The notes under the pieces were generated by a model. The model was not told the DNA's origin. It saw nothing but the letters and a program-made list of their open reading frames with translations, and made no database searches. Positions 52,673 to 62,606 of a DNA stretch of 64,000 bases are shown here, piece after piece (the stretch's first letter is position 1; every line of letters begins with the position of its first letter). Source of the DNA: CBDCYN01 sp965224205 (GTDB taxonomy: Bacteria > Planctomycetota > Phycisphaerae > Phycisphaerales > Phycisphaeraceae); the NCBI GenBank assembly GCA_965224205.1, contig CBDCYN010000027.1, positions 1 through 64,000 on the forward strand, in the 5' to 3' direction. The position numbers and the translations under genes are program-made.

Positions 52673-53698
52673 ATGATCGTTTACGCTGGAATCGACGAAG
52701 CGGGGTATGGGCCGATGTTCGGGCCGTTGGTGGTGGGACGGTCGGTGCTGGCCATCGAACGCGATCGCGTCGACAGCCACCTAGTCGACTACCCGGACCA
52801 GCTGTGGGATCGCCTCTCTCAAGCCGTGTGCCGAACCTTGAGCGACCGCCGGGGGCGCATTGCGGTCAACGATTCAAAGAAGCTGCGGACCGCTGCTAGC
52901 GGGATCAGGCACCTCGAGATCGGCTCGCTGGCGTTTGCGGCGCTAGCGGGGCATCGGCCCGAATCGGTAGATCAGTGGCTGGACCTGCTGGGCGAGCGTT
53001 GCCACCATGACCTAGCTGCCACGCCGTGGTACCAGCCTGACCAGGATCAACCTTGGGCGGCGCTGCCGTGCACCGTCGCCCAGGGCGAGCTAGCGGTGGC
53101 GCGAGGGCTGTTGACCGCCACAGCTCGTCTGCAAGGCATCCAGGCGCTGGACCTCGGGGCGTCGGTCGTGCTTGAAGACCGGTTCAATCAGATGGTCGCC
53201 GCAACGCGATCCAAGGCTTCAGTAAGCTTTACGTTCGTGGCTGGTCACCTCCAAGCGGTCTGGGAACAGTATGGGTGTCACGGCCCGGTGGTGGTCGTCG
53301 ATCGGCAGTCCGGGCGGGTGCGTTACCGGCGCTTACTGGCCGAGGTTTTTCCTCATGCGGCCATCACCATTCTTGAAGAGGGTCCTCAGCGTAGCTGCTA
53401 TCAGATTGAATCTGAACCGGGGCATCCCCGGCGTGACCCCGGGCTGCATCGGAGCATGACTGTCCGGTTCGAGGTCGAAGCCGACACCATGCACATGCCC
53501 ACCGCGTTGGCGAGCATGGTCAGCAAGTACACCCGTGAGCTGATGATGAGCCGGTTCCAGGTGTGGTTCGCAAAACACGCGCCCGAGATCCAACCCACCG
53601 CTGGTTACGCGCAAGACGCCAAACGATTCTGGCAGCAGATCCAGCCGATACTGCCTCGATTAGCCATTCGGGACGACCAGCTCAAGCGGCTGTCGTAG
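52673..53698 (+). CDS. RNase HII-like protein
   Basis: A 341-residue protein whose N-terminus YAGIDEAGYGPMFGPLVVG and NDSKKL follow the RNase HII pattern (GIDEAGRG, DSK). Further acidic positions lie in VVVVDRQSGRVRY, and TALASMVSKYTRELMM parallels the C-terminal AAASIxAKxxRD helix. It is longer than RNase HII (about 200) owing to inserts. It may process RNA-DNA hybrids or be a diverged paralogue; in-family substitutions leave the activity open. It sits just beyond the IS5 end and is intact. Confidence 0.72.
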   Translation: MIVYAGIDEAGYGPMFGPLVVGRSVLAIERDRVDSHLVDYPDQLWDRLSQAVCRTLSDRRGRIAVNDSKKLRTAASGIRHLEIGSLAFAALAGHRPESVDQWLDLLGERCHHDLAATPWYQPDQDQPWAALPCTVAQGELAVARGLLTATARLQGIQALDLGASVVLEDRFNQMVAATRSKASVSFTFVAGHLQAVWEQYGCHGPVVVVDRQSGRVRYRRLLAEVFPHAAITILEEGPQRSCYQIESEPGHPRRDPGLHRSMTVRFEVEADTMHMPTALASMVSKYTRELMMSRFQVWFAKHAPEIQPTAGYAQDAKRFWQQIQPILPRLAIRDDQLKRLS

Positions 53699-53736
53699 CT
53701 GTTTGTCCATAGCTACCCAATCTATTGAAAGGATGT

Positions 53737-54009
53737 CTATGAATCACACATCAATATTTCCCGCTCCATCTTCAGCCGCCGGTTCTCTTGTTGGAGTTCT
53801 CACAGATTGGTTTGCATCCCCTGGTCGGTCAGCCGACCGTTGGGCGCCAACTGCCGCCCCCAGGTACACACCGTCGTGCCCGCGACCCCCAACCGCCGGG
53901 CGACCTTGGACTGAGATAATCCCTCCTCGGTGACCATCCGCACCGCCCCGGCCTTGAACTGTGCGTCATACCGCTTGCTGATCTTGTCGTGACCCGTGGA
54001 CTTCGACAG
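53737..54009 (-). pseudogene. IS3-type OrfA remnant with in-frame stop
   Basis: The minus-strand frame reads DKISKRYDAQFKAGAVRMVT and LSQSKVARRLGVAGTTVCTW, then GMQTNL, a TGA, and ELQQENRRLKMEREILM. This is an IS3 OrfA with HTH and coiled coil, broken by a stop. The start codon is CTG where ATG would be expected. No orfB follows. Confidence 0.75.
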
Positions 54010-54158
54010 CTTGTGGACTCCTTTCGCCAGGTAGCCTACCTAGCAGTTGGGACCGTCCACTTTTCCTGGGGAAGCTCAATGTCTCCTTTCTGTGAGACGA
54101 ATCGACCTTAACCACGCGCCCAGTTTTTGGGGAGTACCTCACTTCACCCGCTGACATC

Positions 54159-54350
54159 TATACCCATCGCGGGCGAAATGACGGCACGATTCGTGTACAC
54201 AGCAAGTAGGTTTTCGGGATCCGGCGCGTGCCGACGCGGTATTTTTTTTACGCATCGCGTATCAAAATACCGCGTCGAGAATGCTTCGGACACCGATCCT
54301 TGTCTTGCGGTGCACACGAATCGTGCCGTCGTTCACCCGCGATGGGTATA
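54159..54350. repeat. 192-bp palindrome with inner hairpin
   Basis: Outer arms TATACCCATCGCGGG and CCCGCGATGGGTATA, then GACGGCACGATTCGTGT against ACACGAATCGTGCCGTC. The centre holds CGACGCGGTATTTT-type and AAAATACCGCGTCG arms. TACCTCACTT occurs as a direct repeat at 54135-54144 and 54349-54358. It lies directly downstream of the acidic surface-protein gene. Confidence 0.85.
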
Positions 54351-54352
54351 CC

Positions 54353-56578
54353 TCACTTATTGACCTGTATCGCCGAGTCCGGTACGTCTGTGGGGATCGG
54401 GCCGATATCCTGGGGCGAGATGGTGGGGCCTTGCGGCAGGCTGGTGATCGGCTGGCTGTTGTCGTTGATCAAGCCCAGCCACTGCCCGGCAGCGATGGCC
54501 CCGCCGGTGATGAACCCGCCCACGGCGTCGCCGGCAATCGCGATCCCCTGGCTGGCCGCGCCATAGTGACCGCTGAGGAACGCGTTGTTGACCGCGTGTA
54601 GCTCGTTGCCGGCTTGCGGGTCGCCGGTGACGAAGCTGTATAGGTCCGTGTAATACGCCCGCAACAGACGCACGTAATTGCTTAGCCCGATCACATCGGC
54701 GACGCCGGGGTTGTGGCCGGTTGCTAAGATACCGATCGTATCGATGGCCCCGCCGATCGCCTGGTTGATGCTTACGGGTGGGATGAAGCCAACCCCAGCG
54801 ACGCTGATAGCATCGGCCGCCTTGCCGCCGGTCGTGGTCGCGACGGATCCCTGGGTGAACTCGATATAACCACTAAAAATGTTACCAGCCCACCCCAAAA
54901 AAGTCGCGAATTTACTGGCGCCGGGTGAGAGATCGAAAAACTCATCCAACGCGCCAGGGATCTGAGTGCCTGCTGTGGTTCCGGACACCGCGACATCTGG
55001 GACGCTGTTGTCGCTGGAGCCTTGGCCGTCGCCCTGCTGATCGTTGGAGTTTGGTTGCGTCGAGGCCGAGTCATCGGACGATCCGTCTGTGTTGGGGGCT
55101 TGATTGTCTGAGTCGGAGCCACCCGATGGAGCCGTCGACGACGAATCGGACCCGCCGGGTGCCGGCGTGGGATCATCGGCATTCCCAGAATCGCCTGCGG
55201 GGGCTTGGTCCCCCGTCCCGCCTGAATCGGTCGCGGCTGAATCCGTGCCTCCCGTTGGGCTAGACGGAGTTGTGTTATCCGACGAATCGGTCGATCCGTC
55301 GCCTTTTACCAGCGAGGGGTCATGGATCCCGTCGAGGTGATCGCGGAATTCCTCAACGCCCTGCTCGACGCCGTTGAGGATGTCATTCAAGTCTTCTGCC
55401 AGGTCGTTGAGGTCATTGACGAGGTCGTTGAGCTCATCGATTTCCGCTTGATCGTTGTCCGGGTCGTCGTTGGGGCTATCGTCGGAAGAACCGTCACCGG
55501 TGCCCTCGAGCTCGTCGAGCTGATCATTGAGCGCGTCGATCTTGTCTCCGTCTAACCCGCCGGGTTTGGCGTATTCGTCGATGAGCTGATCGATCACGCC
55601 GCCGATCTGTTCGTCGGTATTCTCATCCGTTTCTGAGCCGGTGCTGTTGCCGGTGTCCTCGGTTGAGTCAGATGGGGTGGTGTCGCCCGGTTCGTCCGTG
55701 CTGGGGTTATCGTTGCTTTCGCCCAGCGCGTCTTCGAGTAGGCCATCGCGTAGTGCTTCGAGCTGATCGAGATCGTCCATCAACGCGTCGATGAGTTCTT
55801 GATTCTCTTCGAGATCACCCTCTAATGCGTCGTTGAGCTGTTCGGTGAGGTCCTCGATCTGATCGTTGAGGTCGTCGAGATCGTCGTTGAAGCTGTCGCC
55901 TGTTGGGGCATCCGGGGTATCCGGGGTGTTGTTTGCCGAGTTATCTGGGGTGTTGTCCCCTGTGTTGTCCGGAGCGTCGTTCTGAGTGTCGCCGGCTGTG
56001 GGTGTGATGCCCGAATAATCAAAATCGCTGGCGAATATCGGGTAGTCATTGCCCGTATGGATATCGTACACGAGCATAAGGACCTGCGGCACATCTTGTG
56101 GTTTAGGCGTGCCGGTCGTGGTGGTGGAGATCACTTCGCCGGTGGAATCGGTTTTGGTTGTGGTTTTCGTGGTGTCGGGGTTGTAGGTGATCGTGGTCGT
56201 TACCCCGGTGTCGTGATTGGTCCAGGACGTCGCCTGCCCGGTGGGAGGGGAGGTCGTAGTCGAAGACGACTGGCCGTCGGGCGTGGTCGTCGTGGTAGTG
56301 ATTGACCCGTTGGGGTTGCCCACAGCCGCGATGGTGTTACCCGTGTCCGGGTTGACCGTGGACGCAGAAGGCGATTTGACGACCGCCGAGGGGTCTAGAT
56401 TCGCGAGGGGGACACCCACCCCAGCCAGCAACGCACTGGTGCTTAGCAACTGTCTAGACTCGAGCATCTCGAGACTGAATGGTTCGGCCTGATGGCCTTG
56501 GGGCTTGGTTCTTACACGACGTTGGATGAGTTTGGCGCAGCATAGCTGCCTCCTCTGAAAAAGGGTTTCGATGAACAA
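54353..56578 (-). CDS. acidic Asp/Ser/Thr-rich surface protein with LEPR-xLL-type N-terminus
   Basis: A 741-residue frame. The N-terminus has FSLEMLESRQLLSTSAL, the LEPR-xLL motif of planctomycete exported proteins. Then follow a Thr-rich stretch (TTTTTTPDGQSSSTTT), two acidic heptad-like regions (DDLNDQIEDLTEQLNDALEG, ELNDLVNDLNDLAEDLNDI), Ser/Asp/Gly-rich linkers, and a C-terminal domain (FATFLGWAGNIFSGYIEFTQ, VNNAFLSGHYGAASQGIAIA) with small-residue-rich helices. The only in-frame start before the motif is TTG 56578. An AGGAGG-preceded ATG at 56543 is out of frame, which hints at an indel near the start. Probably an extracellular or cell-surface protein of unknown role. Confidence 0.78.
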   Translation of the reverse strand: MFIETLFQRRQLCCAKLIQRRVRTKPQGHQAEPFSLEMLESRQLLSTSALLAGVGVPLANLDPSAVVKSPSASTVNPDTGNTIAAVGNPNGSITTTTTTPDGQSSSTTTSPPTGQATSWTNHDTGVTTTITYNPDTTKTTTKTDSTGEVISTTTTGTPKPQDVPQVLMLVYDIHTGNDYPIFASDFDYSGITPTAGDTQNDAPDNTGDNTPDNSANNTPDTPDAPTGDSFNDDLDDLNDQIEDLTEQLNDALEGDLEENQELIDALMDDLDQLEALRDGLLEDALGESNDNPSTDEPGDTTPSDSTEDTGNSTGSETDENTDEQIGGVIDQLIDEYAKPGGLDGDKIDALNDQLDELEGTGDGSSDDSPNDDPDNDQAEIDELNDLVNDLNDLAEDLNDILNGVEQGVEEFRDHLDGIHDPSLVKGDGSTDSSDNTTPSSPTGGTDSAATDSGGTGDQAPAGDSGNADDPTPAPGGSDSSSTAPSGGSDSDNQAPNTDGSSDDSASTQPNSNDQQGDGQGSSDNSVPDVAVSGTTAGTQIPGALDEFFDLSPGASKFATFLGWAGNIFSGYIEFTQGSVATTTGGKAADAISVAGVGFIPPVSINQAIGGAIDTIGILATGHNPGVADVIGLSNYVRLLRAYYTDLYSFVTGDPQAGNELHAVNNAFLSGHYGAASQGIAIAGDAVGGFITGGAIAAGQWLGLINDNSQPITSLPQGPTISPQDIGPIPTDVPDSAIQVNK

Positions 56579-57159
56579 AACGGACTACTTCCGATTACGT
56601 TGGCCCCGGTGATGGGCCTGGTTACCTGCCTCGAATCGAGCAGCGCCTATTGATTGGCTTCGTGCTTGTTTTCGATCATGGTCAGCCGCATGTCACCTAT
56701 TTTTACGGACAGGCGATCGCGTCAGATGTGGCAAGAGAGGAAAAATTTGAAGAAAGAGATTATTGGAGGCACAGGCGGCCACAAGACGAGGTAGATGCCT
56801 TAAAAGCTGTTTCAAAATCTGTGTCCCGTTGGTTTCCGCACTGGCTGACAAGCAGCTAGTGGCACCCGTCCATGGTTCTTGAAAAACAGCTTCTTAGAGC
56901 ATTTTACTCAGTCGTAGTGGATTGGCACATCAAAGAACCCGCTTGCTGACACACACGGCTCGCTACGAGCACGCATGGATCAATATGGATGCGTATGGCC
57001 CCACTTGATTCATGTGGGGCAAAACACCATTGGCTAGGTTCACCTTTGATGGCTAGGCCGATTTCTTCCAAAGGAATCCAAAGACTCGCCGCTCGGCCAT
57101 GCCTTCGGGTGGGCCTAGATCTTTCTGGCGTCGGGGGGTCCTGGCTTTGCGTCGATCGG
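56579..57159. other. intergenic region with degenerate MITE-like sequence
   Basis: No gene is recognised. TTAGAGCATTTTAC at 56895 and AACCCGCTTGCTGACACACA with CGGCTCGCTACG up to about 56970 look like a decayed copy of the MITE family (left terminus plus core). Confidence 0.45.
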
Positions 57160-59482
57160 TCATGCGGGCGGCGGGCCTTCGTCTCTGGTACGTCGTTCAA
57201 GATCGAACTGGGCCACGATGCTGTGCAGGCTCGCGGAGCTTTGGGATAGGGACTCAGCGGCTTGGCTGGCCTGGGCTGAACCTTCCTTAGCCTGGGTGGT
57301 CATGGCGCGGACACTTTCGATGTTGCGCCGCACCTGCCTCGCCGGTGGCGGATTGTTCCTCCGCAGCAGAGGCGATCACCTCGACCATCCGGGCGACCTC
57401 GGTGGCGTTGGTGACGATCTGACCCAGGCTCTGGCCGGCTGAAGAGGCCCGCTGGACGCCCTGGGTGACGCGCTGCGTGCCGCTGTTCATCTGATCGACC
57501 GCTTGTTTGGTCTCTAGCTGGATCTGCGTGATGGAATCAGCGACCTCGTCGGTGGCTTTGGTGGTACGGTCGGCGAGTTTGCGGACCTCGTCAGCGACGA
57601 CGGCGAAGCCGCGGCCGTGTTCTCCGGCGCGGGCGGCCTCGATCGCGGCGTTGAGGGCCAGCAGGTTCGTTTGGTCGGCGATCTCGTTGATCACGTCGAT
57701 GATCTGGCTGATCTGCTCGCTACGTCTGCCCAGCTCCTCGACGCTGGTGGCGCCGCTGGTGACCGCGTCGTTGATGCTGTTCATGTCATCGATGGTCTGC
57801 TCGACGACCTCCCGGCCCTCCTGGGCGACCCGGCCGGACTGCTCGGCGCTGGTAGCTGCCTCACTGGACTTACGTGCCACCTCGACGACCGAGGTGGCCA
57901 TCTCATCGACCGCAGCGGTGATCTCCATGACCTGATCGGCCTGGTGGGACATGCCCTGGGACATCTGTTCGGAGCTGGCGGCGATCTCGGTCGCCGCGGC
58001 TGCGACGGATTGAGACTGCTGGGCAATGTCGACCATGAACCGGTTAAGGGTCTTGGTGTAGGCGTTGAACTGTCGGGCCAGATCGCCCAGTTCGTCCCCG
58101 CTGGAATCATCGAGCCGTTCGCGCAGGTTCGCCCCGCCCTTGGCCATTTTCGATACTTTCTCAATCACTTCTCGTAGCGGATTGGTCAGGGCCTGAGAAA
58201 AGACGACCGCGACCCCGAAGACCCCCGCGGCCACGAACAAGGCCATGACCAAGATTGAATTGCGCAGCGAATCAGAAGCGGCCAGCACCTCGGCCAGGTC
58301 CTTCTCCGCCAGCACCGCCCAGTCGAGGCCGTCGATCTGCAGCGGGGCGTAGGCCGAGACGACCGGGACCCCGCGGTAGTCGTCGACGATCTGGCAGTCG
58401 CTTTGGCCGCTGATCGCGGCCTTGGCGGCGTCGGTGTCGATCTTCTGAATAAAGATGGTCGATTCTTCGCTGAACCGGCTGTCGGAGCGCATCAGCAGGT
58501 CCGACCCGATGAGGTACGTCTCGCCCGACTCGCCCATCCCGGCGGTGTCGCTCATGACCGCGTTGATCTGCCCCACCGGCATCTGGAACACCGCCACGCC
58601 GACCTTCTCGCCCTCATGGAACACCGGTGACCCGATAAAGCTCGCGGCGGCGCCGTAACTGGGTTCATAGGGCTTGAAGTCTTCAAGGACAATCATTCCG
58701 GGACGATTGGCGGCGAGGGCCTGGCGGTAGACATCACCGAAGTTGGTACCCTTGTACGGGCCGTCGATGAAGTTCGTGGCGTAGTCGGTTTCCTTGAATA
58801 CCGAATAGACCAGGTTCCCCTTAAGATCGAACAAGAAGATGTCGTAGTACCCGAAGGTCTCTAGGAATTGGCGGATCTTCGGGTGGTAGTGGGCGTGTAT
58901 TTGGTTGTATTGGCAGTCCTGCTTCGCGGCGTCGAGCGCGACCTTTTCCCCGACGGGGTGGGGGTTGTTGGCGATGTACATCGCTTGAAGCAGCCGGCCC
59001 GAGGCGGACTCGGGGATATATGCCGATGCCCCGCGGAAGGTGACGCCGGCTTTGGCGGCCCGCGGTTTGAACTGGGTATCGAAGTAGCGCTCGAGGGCTT
59101 CGTACTCGGGGCTGCCTGGCTTGCCCGATTCCTTGAGATCGCTGGGCACCTTCCCGAACGCCTCGGAGAACTGGGCGGTGGCCTGAGCGATCATGTCACT
59201 ATTGGCGAAGTTGAGCATCTGCCCGCGGATCGTCTGGAAATATTTCTCGATGTGGTGCTTGCGGCCGGTGGCGATCGCGATCAGTGATTTTTGCTGCTCT
59301 TGAAGCAGCGCGTCGCGGCTGCGGGAGATGCTCACGAGCCCAACAACCGTGATGGCGCCTAGCCCCAGGAACAGCCCCAGGGCGGTAATCTTGAGCTTGA
59401 TGGTCATGCTCCGCCGCCACCACCATGCGGCAGCCAAAGCGACCGCGAATATAACGCCGACGAGCAGGATTTCAGTTTGCAT
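57160..59482 (-). pseudogene. methyl-accepting chemotaxis protein with C-terminal frameshift
   Basis: From ATG 59482 (MQTEILLVGVIFAVALAAAW): N-terminal helices, a double-Cache-like periplasmic region (YDIFLFDLKGNLVYSVFKET; TYLIGSDLLMRSDSRF), a helix (ILVMALFVAAGVFGVAVVFS), HAMP (NPLREVIEKVSKMAKGG) and the MCP signalling hairpin with DQTNLLALNAAIEAARAGEH. After EEQSATGE the frame shifts: one surplus base at 57334-57340 makes the product end 15 residues later at 57287. The displaced frame carries the expected VRRNIESVRAMTTQAKEG and SLSQSSASLHSIVAQFDL to TGA 57160. Either a real mutation or a sequencing error. Confidence 0.85.
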
Positions 59483-59875
59483 GCCTGTTGCCCCAAGATT
59501 CAGTGATAATGTTTGCCACCGATGCAGATAGATCGTACCGATCAAGAAAAGACCTTAGTTGTCTTTTGAAATACGGCGGCCAGACGGCGTTTTTCTCTCT
59601 GGTTGGTTTCTTCAATCAATCCCGACCTGATGGTCGGGCAGCTGAGGTCTTTCATGTGGGTCGCACGGCGGCGGAGAAGAGCTCGGTTATCGGATCGTCG
59701 CCGCGCCGACACGCCCGGGCACAAGATGAACCAAGGCCGAACAGCGGGCGTAGAGATCCGGTCGGCAACGGTGACGGGGTTGGGCATCCTTCGTCATGCG
59801 GCCTGGTGAGGCGACGTTTTCGGAAGACCCGCAGCGCCGAATAACCGATGATGTGATAGAATTAAAGCGAAGCTT
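59483..59875. other. intergenic region, no gene recognised
   Basis: Lies between the divergent chemoreceptor and tatA genes. Short frames here have no motif. Confidence 0.4.
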
Positions 59876-60220
59876 ATGGATTTAGGGATCAATGCCATGC
59901 CCCCGACACTCGGCTTCTTCGGCTCGATCGGTCCGTGGGAGATCATTGTCATCATGGGCGTGGGCTTGCTGATCTTCGGTAAGCGGCTGCCGGAGGTGGG
60001 TAAGAGCCTGGGTAAAGGAATCGTGGAATTCAAGAAGGGGCTGGCGGGTATCGAGGACGATGTCGACAAGCCCACTGGAACCGGCGATCAAGCCACCCGC
60101 CCCCAACCTAAAGAGCAGACACCACCGATCACTCAACAGGATCAACCTGATCATACTCTAGAGGCCCGAAACCCCTCGAGTCACACGGCTCAGAAGACCG
60201 CTCCTCCGGCTGAATCATAA
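59876..60220 (+). CDS. tatA: Sec-independent translocase subunit TatA/TatE
   Basis: A 114-residue protein with one N-terminal helix and the family signature LGFFGSIGPWEIIVIMGVGL followed by FGKRLPEVGKSLGKGIVEFK, an amphipathic helix. The C-terminal tail is Pro/Gln-rich and unstructured. It forms the pore-like part of the twin-arginine translocase. No tatC is adjacent. The start could also be ATG 59897. Confidence 0.93.
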   Translation: MDLGINAMPPTLGFFGSIGPWEIIVIMGVGLLIFGKRLPEVGKSLGKGIVEFKKGLAGIEDDVDKPTGTGDQATRPQPKEQTPPITQQDQPDHTLEARNPSSHTAQKTAPPAES

Positions 60221-60314
60221 ACCGGTTGCTTGACACGTTTGACGGGCCGCAGCGTTAAGAGGGGCTGGGGATTCGGCGATAAGCCATGGGTCCCGAGCCT
60301 CTAAAGAAACAGGT

Positions 60315-62216
60315 CTATCCTTCTTCTGATCCTATCCCCAGCCGTTCGACCCGTTCACGGAGATCTTGGGCGATCTGATCATGCGTTAGTGACGGATCGG
60401 GGCGGTAATCCTTTCCAAAAATGATCCGCGAACGGCTGGGCAGCAGAAAGTGCCAAAGCATACTCTTGGTCTGCGGGGTCCCTTCGATCCATACTGGGAC
60501 GACCACCGCGCCGCTGCGTTTAGCCAGCAGGCCCACCCCAGATTGAAACTTTTTCAACACTCGGCTGCCACGCTGGGCCGCCCCTTCCGGAAAGATCCCT
60601 AGGACTGTATCTTCGTTTAGAGATCGCAGCATCTGCCGCAGCTGCGCCAACTGATTCCCGTGCCCATCGACCGTAATGGGCTGCACCACCCGCCAAAACG
60701 GCTCGAGCAGGCGGTAGCGATAGTTCTTAAGCATGACCCAAGTGATGGGCCGGGGGACCATCGCTTGGATGATCAGCGGGTCGATCCCTGTCGTGTGATT
60801 GGCGGCCAGGATCACGCGTCCGTGTCGCGGGACGTGGCTGCGACCGACCCATCTTAAGCGGTGCCAGACCAGGACAAACGCCCGGTCCAACCGCCACAGA
60901 AGGTTCTGCCACCTTGTCGTAAGCGGCCCAGACCCTAGCTGTCGCCCCAACCCCACCGCCGCGACCGCGGCCAGCAACACCGCCGCAACGCCCAACACGG
61001 TCACCATGTATTGATCCGCGTTCGGCAGCCGCCAGATCGCTAGGTTCACCAACACCGCCGATAGGGTGTTGAACAGGTCGCGCACCCCGAACACCCGCCC
61101 ACGGATGTAATCCGGAGCCAGGCTCTGCGTTAGCGTCGCCACGCAGATCATCGCCGCGTTGCCGAAAAAACCGGTCACGACCGACAGTACGAGACCGACA
61201 GTGTAGCTGCGGTTGACCGCCATCGCCGCCATGCAAACCCCCGCCACCAGCAGCGCCGCCATCGTGAACCAGCTCGACTCACGGCGGGCGTTGATCCACG
61301 CCACCCATAAGCTGCTGGCCAGCATCCCTGCCCCCAAAGCCGCCATCATGGTCGATGTATGGCTGATCACCTGCGCCGGGTCGATCCCGTAAGCGGTCTT
61401 GCACATCGCCGCCACCGCCGCCAGCAGCACCGTCGCCGCCGCCCAGAACAGCACGCTAAGCCCGATCAGCTGCCCGATCGCGCGGTGGTCTCGGATGTAC
61501 CGAACCGCTTCAACGAGGCGACCGAGCTGATTCCGCCCCCCGTCCGCCCTAGCCCGATCGTGAACGCGGGGGCGCATGAACGCAAAGAACGTCCCGCTGA
61601 CCGAGTACGACAACACCGCCACGATCAACCCCGACCCCACCGACCCTTCGATGAGTTGGCCCCCGATCTGGAACCCGATCAGCGACGCGATCACCGCGAT
61701 GCCCAACACGATCGCGTTAGCGGCCTGGAGCTGCTCGACCGGCACGATCTGCGGGATCGTCGCCGCCTTGGCCGGGCTAAACACCGCGGCTAGGCTGCCC
61801 ACTGCCGCGATGACCGCGTAGACTTTCCAGTGGTGATCCCCGGGGATCGCCGCCGCCGCCCCCGCGGGGGCCAGAAAAAAAGCGACCAGCAGCACCCCCG
61901 CTCGCGCCTCATCGCAGCTGAGCATGATCCACTTACGGGGCAGCGTATCGGCTAGCCAACCCGCCATCGGCCCTAGCAGCACATAGGGGAGAAAAAAGAA
62001 GAAAGACACCCCCGCTTGGATCGCCGCCGCGTCGGTGCCCGCCAGCTGTACCCCCAGCAGCGACCACGCCGCCAGCTGGATCAGCCGGTCCCCGAACCCG
62101 CTAGCGGCCACGCTGGTCCACATCAGCATGAAGCTGGCGTTGCGCCATAGGGGTATACGGGATATCTGGGGCGTCCCGGTGCTAGGCCCTGTTGAACGCG
62201 TCGATTGGACGCTCAT
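60315..62216 (-). CDS. MFS transporter fused to 1-acyl-glycerol-phosphate acyltransferase (PlsC) domain
   Basis: A 633-residue protein. Residues about 20-420 form a twelve-helix MFS_3-type transporter (SGFGDRLIQLAAWSLLGVQL, MAGWLADTLPRKWIMLS, DYIRGRVFGVRDLFNTLSAV). From about 440 a PlsC domain follows, with NHTTGIDPLIIQAM (the NHxxxxD motif variant NHTTGID) and GIFPEGAAQRGSRVL (FPEG). This parallels the LplT-Aas pair that flips and re-acylates lysophospholipids, here in a single chain. That role is inferred from domain order. Confidence 0.88.
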   Translation of the reverse strand: MSVQSTRSTGPSTGTPQISRIPLWRNASFMLMWTSVAASGFGDRLIQLAAWSLLGVQLAGTDAAAIQAGVSFFFFLPYVLLGPMAGWLADTLPRKWIMLSCDEARAGVLLVAFFLAPAGAAAAIPGDHHWKVYAVIAAVGSLAAVFSPAKAATIPQIVPVEQLQAANAIVLGIAVIASLIGFQIGGQLIEGSVGSGLIVAVLSYSVSGTFFAFMRPRVHDRARADGGRNQLGRLVEAVRYIRDHRAIGQLIGLSVLFWAAATVLLAAVAAMCKTAYGIDPAQVISHTSTMMAALGAGMLASSLWVAWINARRESSWFTMAALLVAGVCMAAMAVNRSYTVGLVLSVVTGFFGNAAMICVATLTQSLAPDYIRGRVFGVRDLFNTLSAVLVNLAIWRLPNADQYMVTVLGVAAVLLAAVAAVGLGRQLGSGPLTTRWQNLLWRLDRAFVLVWHRLRWVGRSHVPRHGRVILAANHTTGIDPLIIQAMVPRPITWVMLKNYRYRLLEPFWRVVQPITVDGHGNQLAQLRQMLRSLNEDTVLGIFPEGAAQRGSRVLKKFQSGVGLLAKRSGAVVVPVWIEGTPQTKSMLWHFLLPSRSRIIFGKDYRPDPSLTHDQIAQDLRERVERLGIGSEEG

Positions 62217-62250
62217 GGCCGGGCAGTGTAGCAGATCAACCCTGCGGGGA

Positions 62251-62284
62251 TATACCGATCCCGGACGGTACCGCGGTACGAATC
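62251..62284. repeat. partial copy of the 54.2-kb palindrome arm
   Basis: TATACCGATCCCGGACGGTA followed by CGGTACGAATC resembles the left arms at 36163 and 54159. No clear right arm was found. Confidence 0.4.
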
Positions 62285-62606
62285 ATGGACGCCGCTGGTC
62301 AATTCACGGTATTCGGTGTCGCACTTCAACTCTGAGACCGTCGTGCGTATCCGACGCGGTGCTTAGATAAGCGAGGTGTAGATTTTTTTTATCTTTGAAT
62401 TGTTGGCTTAATACCGAGGTTTACCAGCATATAGGTTTTTCAGGACCGAGCTAACCCCAGAGCCGTTAAGTTAACAATTCAAAGATCAATAGGAGTGATG
62501 AGCGGGCATCATTGTAATACAGAACCTTCCACTTTGAGCGGGCTCAATCGGATCGCGGCGGTGTCGTGTGGTAAACTGACCCGTCTAACGAAGAAAGCGA
62601 GCCTGT

